From Euphorbia lathyris (lineage: Eukaryota; Streptophyta; Magnoliopsida; Malpighiales; Euphorbiaceae): 64,000 nt of DNA. The notes below the pieces were generated by a model that did no database searches, had not been told where the DNA came from, and worked only from the letters and a program-made list of their open reading frames with translations. Below are positions 58,380-64,000 of the stretch, piece by piece. The DNA lies in the NCBI RefSeq assembly GCF_963576675.1, contig NC_088914.1:84566441-84630440 (forward strand), read 5' to 3'. How positions within the stretch are numbered: position 1 is the first letter of the stretch; each line of letters starts with the position of its first letter. The translations under genes and the position numbers were made by a program.

Positions 58380-59497
58380 TTCCGATCATTAATTTCGCGC
58401 ATCCCAACAACATCAAAGAGATCGGGTTAATTTTATTTCTAGCTTTAAAATTATTATTTGTAATTTTCATGCTTTATTATTATTTGTAATACAAAAAGCA
58501 TTGAAAAATATTTACAAAATCAATAAAAATATCAAAGAAAATTAAAAAAATTTATATCTTTGTGTTGTTTTGTTGTTTTTATTTTTGGTACTTATCTTAA
58601 AAATTGTTTTTCCGACTGACCTGTCAAGTAACGTCGGGGCCCAAGACCGTTGTTTTTATTTTCAGTCCTTGTGACGGTCGTCAATCGCTTTTCGTTTAGA
58701 ATTCAAGTAATTTAGGCGCACTATATTTATTTATTTTATTCAATTACCGTTTTATCCTTTGAGAAATAGCTTCTCTGGCACGCCTGTATTATTTTTACCA
58801 TTTTTAATCTCCGCAAACGCGTATCAAAGTTGAAAATTGGGATATTTCGAAAATATCGCCAACAGTAGTAAACATCTAATTCGGTTAAAAATGTTTTATT
58901 CTTTTAAATATGAGTTTGAAATTATAATTTTGACAGTTTAAATTACGGTTTTTACAGTTTCTTTATAGTCACATTACAGTTTGAAATATGGTTTTTCACT
59001 TTGAACATTTAACTATCACTTCGAACATTTGATGACAAAAATCTGCATTGTTACGATAGAGAATTTAGGCAATAATAGAAGATGGGTCATATTAGGCTAA
59101 TGGACAGTTTTTCTGTGGCCTTCAAATTACTAAATATAGATGTGTATTATTGGAGCAGGAAACATATCCTTCAGCACTAGATATCATACTACACTGACAA
59201 ATCACTATTCTGTCATTTCAAAATTATTTTCTTGCAACAATATATCAAACAGTTTAATTTCAAATCTAAATGTCTTACAGCTTGAAGCAATTTTATATTT
59301 ATAGAAACAAACTTTGATGTATTTTACATTTTGATATATAAACTTTAATTTTATACTTTAAAAATATATGATTCTAAAATATTAAAATTACATTGTTATC
59401 TTTTACATTCTCTCTCCTCTCCACATTTTGATAAAAATAATAATTTAATATTTTTATATTTTATTTTAATAATATTTTCTTATATCGAAATTAAAAA
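58380..59497. other. No gene seen
   Basis: AT-rich spacer. One GC-richer stretch near 58610-58690 (GTAACGTCGGGGCCCAAGAC) has no recognisable role. Confidence 0.5.
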
Positions 59498-60048
59498 GGT
59501 TAATGTGTAAAAATACCCTTAACATTTTGGGTAAGGAACAATTTTACTTTTAATGTCTTAAATGGTGCAATTTTACCCATAAAGTTTGTAGCCAAGATCA
59601 ATTTTACCCCTAATGTTGATAATTTGAATCAATTTCGGACACTATTATAAAACAAAGATATTTTTGTTCCTTATTTTGCACCAATTGCATATCAATTCGT
59701 TCTGAAAAAAAGGATTTCATGTTTTTTGTAATTTAATAATAGAATTGGAGATTAATATTTATAAACTCGGTGAATTTTTTGAATTTTTTTTGTCTATTTC
59801 GTACAAAAAAAACAGTATATTTTTTCATTTTTTTCACATCCCAACACATGTTTGTGATTTGTTACCGATAAAATTCATGACCGAGCAGACAGCTTAATGA
59901 ATTATTTCTGAAATTGACCCAAATTATCAATGTTAGGGGTAAAATTGCTCTTGGCTATAAACGTTAGGTATAAAATTGCATTATTTTAGACGTTAGGGTT
60001 AAAATTGTTCATGATCCAAAACGCTAGAGGTATTTTTACACCTTAACC
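59498..60048. mobile_element. Foldback element with ~140-bp inverted arms
   Basis: The left arm starts GGTTAATGTGTAAAAATACC and the right arm ends GGTATTTTTACACCTTAACC. Both arms carry repeated internal AATTTTACCCCTAA(C/T) blocks. One arm of the same family lies inside the MITE at 48741-48839. The target duplication is unclear. This type is common in plants and probably non-autonomous. Confidence 0.8.
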
Positions 60049-60134
60049 CAAATAAAAATATTATAAAAATAAATATTCAAAAATAAGATAAATATTAAAA
60101 ATAAAATTGCTTGTTAATTGAAATCAATAAAATA

Positions 60135-60290
60135 TTTTTAATCAACATTAGAAAATTAATCTCTTATCAAGAAATAAAGACCACAAACAATGCAAACAGT
60201 AGAACCTGGTTTCAATAAATAGTGTGCTTCAAACTTCAAAGAATAACACCATCACCCATCTGATAAAAAAAAAAAAACCATCACCATGAA
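60135..60290 (+). pseudogene. OMT promoter, leader and start codon only (OMT copy 4), plus strand
   Basis: Matches, in reverse orientation, the upstream region of OMT copy 3: AAGAAATAAAGACCACAAAC, then TTTCAATAAATAGTGTGCTT, CAAACTTCAAAGA and ATCACCATGAATAA with the ATG at 60286. Copy 3 has about 80 bp between the first two blocks that are missing here. Similarity ends just after ATGAATAA, where gypsy LTR-like sequence begins. The rest of the coding region, if it survives, must be right of the gypsy element and outside the window. Confidence 0.88.
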
Positions 60291-61238
60291 TAAAGAAAGC
60301 TTGAACCAAGGATTGGGTGATGATTTTACTGACTTAACTAAGAGATTGCAAGAAACGATTTGAAAATTGGTTGAGTAAACTAAGAGAATTTTGGATTTGA
60401 AGTTTCTGAAAATTGGAAGCTTTTCTGAGAAACGAAAAATTAAAGAACTAATTCTAGGAATTGAGACATTGTTTAAACTAATTAGATGCTAAAGAACGAT
60501 TTCTACGAATCTAAGGATTGATAAAAATGCCGATTTTGGTAGATGATTTGAGAGAAAAATTGAGTTATGTTCCTTTATTCAATCTTTTTCCTTCTTCTTG
60601 TTGCTGGATATCTCCGTCCTACTTGTGCGCAAAGGGCGCTATTGGTTGATTGATTTTGAGTGAGGATTGGAATGAAAGAGTTGTGCTCTATTTATAGGAT
60701 TTTGAGTAACAAATCCCATATTAGTGGCCCTTAAACTTCTCACCCATGATCCCATTACCTTCCCATAAGTTGAAGAAAGAAAATGGCTGAGTTGGGAGTT
60801 GGAAAAATGGAGGTAATGCCGTGAAATACGTTCCTCAAATAGGTAGACATATTCAAACCCGTTTTTCAGCACTGCTTCTCTTTGAAAAATTCTACCGGCT
60901 TCATTTTAGCTCCGTTTTTGACATTCCGGAAAGCTAACATCCTGAACTTTCTGAAAAAAATAATAACTGTCTGATATCTTGCTATTTCGGGGTCCATTTT
61001 TGTTGTCGAAGTTGCTGGACGGATTATTGAAAAATGGTGCAAATTTACCCCTGATTTTTATTATTTCTTTTTCTTTTCTTTTTATTCCCGTTTTCTTTTT
61101 ATAATAATCTTTTGATATTATTTTCTATTTTTCTTTTATCACCTTTTTATTTCATTGCAAAATGAATTTAATTAAAATAAAATAACTATAAAAATTATAA
61201 CCTATGCTAAAACACAAAAAATTAATTAGCCCCCAACA
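60291..61238 (-). repeat. 3' LTR of a gypsy element, left limit approximate
   Basis: On the minus strand a G-rich tract (TAGGGGGGTAAT) is followed at 61238 by TGTTGGGGGCTAATTAATT, the expected tract-plus-LTR junction. A TATA-like CCTATAAATAGAGCAC lies near 60690. The left end is placed where similarity to the OMT leader stops; its exact position and target duplication cannot be verified because the other LTR is outside the window. Confidence 0.55.
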
Positions 61239-62483
61239 ATTACCCCCCTATTTTATGTGTAAAAGATTTGGAAATGAATTTTGCACATAAAATAAGTCTT
61301 TTATTAAATTTTTTTTTTACCCGTTAATACCGATATTGTTGAAGCTGAAATTGTGTTCTTTGCAGCTTCCTCGTCATTTTTACACATGATTTCTGCTGGT
61401 TCATGGCTCAGAAAGAAAGTAAAAATCATCGATGTAAATTTTGTATGAAAATTGACGGTGTGTGATGGAATTGCTGGATGACTTGTTGAATTTTTTTTTT
61501 GAATTACGAGACATGCTCATCTGCTGCTGCATTTTCTGATATTGCAATCTCGATTTTTGCTTGCTTCGGCTTTGACTGATATGCTTCGCTGCTGCTGAAA
61601 TTTGCATCACTCACGCCATGCTTGTTGATGCCGAAAATGCTCGTCGCTGCCTTTATTTTCCTTCGTAACTAGGATCAATTTGCAATTTGTTTTTTCTACT
61701 CATTTAAACAAAATAGTTGCTGCCATTTTATTTAAATTGTATAAAAATTGATCTTGAGTTGAGCTTATTCCTGAAAAATGTTGAAGTTGAATCCGATTTA
61801 TATCCATATAGATCTGTTGCTTATTGAAATTGGTTTAACTACGTCTATGAATTCGCAACTTCACTTCCGTTGTTAATAAACTTCTTTGAGCTACTGATTG
61901 GCGGAAATAAATTGAATTGTCACTTCTTTTTCTCAAGAATCATGATTGGCTTATATCCGTCTTGAACCTCTTGAGCTTGGAGTTGAGAATCCATTTGATG
62001 ATATGGATATATCGTACATGACAAAACCTGCCTCCCGACATCTTTGAGCTTGGATGCCATCGGTGCTACACATGTTGTCATCTCGTATTTGATGGGACAA
62101 AACTGAGCAAGTGGATGACAAATCGGGTGGAAAAGGCTACACTGAGCTTCTTTGTCTTGATTTTTTTATATCTCGCAGCTCTTTTATTCTTTTTTAATTT
62201 TTGGGGACATGTAGACAGACTTTTATTGTTTTTCTTCATTTTCATTTATGTCTTTTCTCATTTCATTTTTTACACTTTTTTTTTGAATTGGATGCTTTAT
62301 TACCTCTAAGCACGCTAAAAATATCAATGATGCTAATTAACAACTTAAAAGAAAAACTAAAATGTAAAATGATGCAAAAACGGAACAAAACAAAAAATAA
62401 AAGACACCTCGTACCTTTTCGCATCTTTATTTTTTCTATAGCAGCTGATGCTACCGCTTTGTCCTTCGGCTATGACAAAATCA
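61239..62483 (-). other. Non-coding stretch between protease frame and LTR
   Basis: Where RT, RNase H and integrase would be expected on the minus strand, no such motifs are seen. The sequence is AT-rich with only short frames. Confidence 0.6.
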
Positions 62484-64000
62484 TTAAACCTCTTCGATGA
62501 GAGATTCATTGCTAACTGACCTATGGTAAGACACAATGGTGCTCATCTTGAAGATGCTCTTCACTTGATTGGCGCATGACTTGCTTTTTCCTTTAGTCTT
62601 GATCTTGATTGGACCAATGCTATCTTCGTATAATCGAGACTCCACCATATCCGAATGTGTCTCAATAGGTTTTTCATTTGCCCGAATCACCTCAACGTCA
62701 TCCCATTTCCAAAGTAGTAAAAGTTGGTGCAAAGATGACGGAATGCATGAGTTAGAGTGAATCCAATCTCGACCGAGCAACGCTTGATAACTTGCTATAG
62801 AGCTCACCACAAAAAATGCTTCCGTAGTGGTTTGGGTACCGATGGTAAGTTGGACAGGTAAAACCCCATAGGTTTTAGCAATTTCGCCGGTAAAAGCTGA
62901 GACAGAAATTTCTGACGTCATTATGTCGCCTACGGATTTCCCGAGAGCTAGTGCCATCTTTAATGGCATGATGTTAACAGCTGATCCATTATCAACTAGA
63001 ACCCTCGACAATGGCTTGCCATCAATATGTGCTTTGACGTATAATGGCTTGATGTGCTGTGTCATCTTTGAAGTGGGTTTATCAAAATAAACTCGCTTCA
63101 TCCGATCTTCCGATGAAGCTTGTGTTGTGACACTACTTCGCCGTTCTTCTTGGACTTTGTTCATTTCCTCCTTTGGATCTTCACTTTTGAAATTTATTGG
63201 TAAAATCAAAGAAGTAGCTGCACATCCAACTTGGATTATAAAGTCTCCGACACGAATCTCCACTTTTTTATTTTCTTGTATCTTTTCCTTCGAAACGTTG
63301 CTAGAATCGACACTAGGCTAATCTCTTTCGTTTTTCCTTCTTTTTTCTGTCTCTCTTTTTCTTATTCTTCTTTTTGCATTTTTTGAGAGAGGTTGTGGGA
63401 ATTTTTTATGTCGGTTGACGAACCATTTATCGGTAGGAACTTGTGCCGATGGAGTGATGAAACGCGGTTGGCATTGGTTTGTGCCACTTTTATTTTTCGA
63501 CTTTTGTTTTCTCTGGGGCTTTCCTTCCTTCCCCTCGATGGGTTGAAAGGTTCCTTTTAGTACCCAAATTCGCCTTGTTTTTGGGTGACCAAAGTGACCT
63601 TCCTTCAGGTTCGAGGTGTTGCTATGGACATCACGTCTAGGAGGTGGTATCTCAATGGAAGTCACATTTATCATGGTGGAGGTTGGAAATGGATCTTCGT
63701 CAATCAACATGCTTTCTTTCTTTTCAAGAAATTTCAGCACGCCTTTGTTTATTCTGTCCTGCACAACATTCTTAAAGACAACACAAGATTACATATTGTG
63801 GCTCCAACTATCATGATATTTACGAAAAGTATTTCCATTAGTGTCATCTCTAGATGGAATAATATATCCATGAGGTAAGGTGATAAAACCTTCCTTTAAC
63901 AAATAATCAAAAAGTTCCTCGGTTTTAGAAACGTCAAATGTATATTGCACATTCGCATTTTGTCTAACCACTTCGGGAGATTTTGGACTTTTTGCTAGCA
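62484..64000 (-). pseudogene. Ty3/gypsy gag-protease, minus strand, runs off the window
   Basis: One original frame with two stops. The gag end reads YTFDVSKTEELFDYLLKEGF and KYHDSWSHNM (remnant of a CxxH-type knuckle), then a TAA at about 63790, QDRINKGVLKFLEKKE and LIDEDPFP, a basic region, then a TAG at 63318-63320. The protease part (63263-62484) reads VYFDKPTSKMTQHIKPLYVK, then VLVDNGSAVNIMPLKMA, where the active-site motif is DNGS instead of the usual DTGS/DSGS. ALLGRDWIHSNSCIPSSLHQ follows. The frame ends at 62484 without entering RT. The element therefore appears non-autonomous as well as damaged. Confidence 0.85.

Overview
This window is nuclear DNA of a flowering plant, most likely a eudicot. 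It is AT-rich, its genes have introns, and it is full of Ty1/copia and Ty3/gypsy LTR retrotransposons, CACTA, MULE-like, Stowaway and Harbinger-like DNA elements, and TRIM-like solo LTRs. I cannot name the species.

The host genes that can be read form a small cluster of plant type-I O-methyltransferases (resveratrol/flavonoid OMT-like, two exons). Two copies look intact, both on the minus strand: 33774-35316 and 56062-57887. Other copies are in pieces. A 3' half at 1748-2862 is broken by a copia element, a 37-bp tandem duplication and a TRIM-like insertion in its intron. A duplicated OMT upstream region without a gene lies at 41642-42077. An exon-1 scrap lies at 58174-58362. A promoter plus start codon at 60135-60290 on the plus strand runs directly into a gypsy LTR. 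The only other host-like gene is at 25851-27032 (minus), which resembles the C-terminal half of plant EEIG1/EHBP1 (NT-C2) family proteins.

Layout. 1-1747: end of a Tnt1-type copia element. 1748-2862: broken OMT. 4181-9079: copia element with nearly identical LTRs but a decayed pol. 9900-17100: DNA-transposon-like territory holding two degenerate ubiquitin-conjugating-enzyme (E2) copies in opposite orientation, a solo LTR with target-site duplication inside one of them, and a ~640-bp nested foldback array. 17511-22000: partial gypsy (Athila-like) element on the minus strand, then a 900-bp T-rich repeat. 23206-24943: three MITE-like elements. 30313-33263: complete non-autonomous LTR element with target-site duplication. 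35995-40724: young copia element with identical LTRs and an open 1151-residue pol. 41030-41506: solo LTR. 42522-52243: a non-autonomous retrotransposon carrying a processed DEK/CHZ-like chromatin-protein gene, split by an 8093-bp CACTA transposon (43389-51481). That CACTA itself carries fragments of an alcohol dehydrogenase, a hexokinase and the ribosome export adaptor NMD3, plus a nested Harbinger-like MITE. 52505-60048: solo LTR, TRIM-like element, MITEs and the second intact OMT. 60291-64000: gypsy element with gag-protease but no visible reverse transcriptase, running off the window.

The most interesting points are the matryoshka of captured host genes (CACTA with three captures inside a retrotransposon with one capture), a GC-rich 12-bp motif (consensus ACGCGGGGCGTG) arrayed about ten times per LTR in two LTR families, the foldback array that could make hairpin RNA, and the repeated reshuffling of OMT coding and promoter sequence by transposons.
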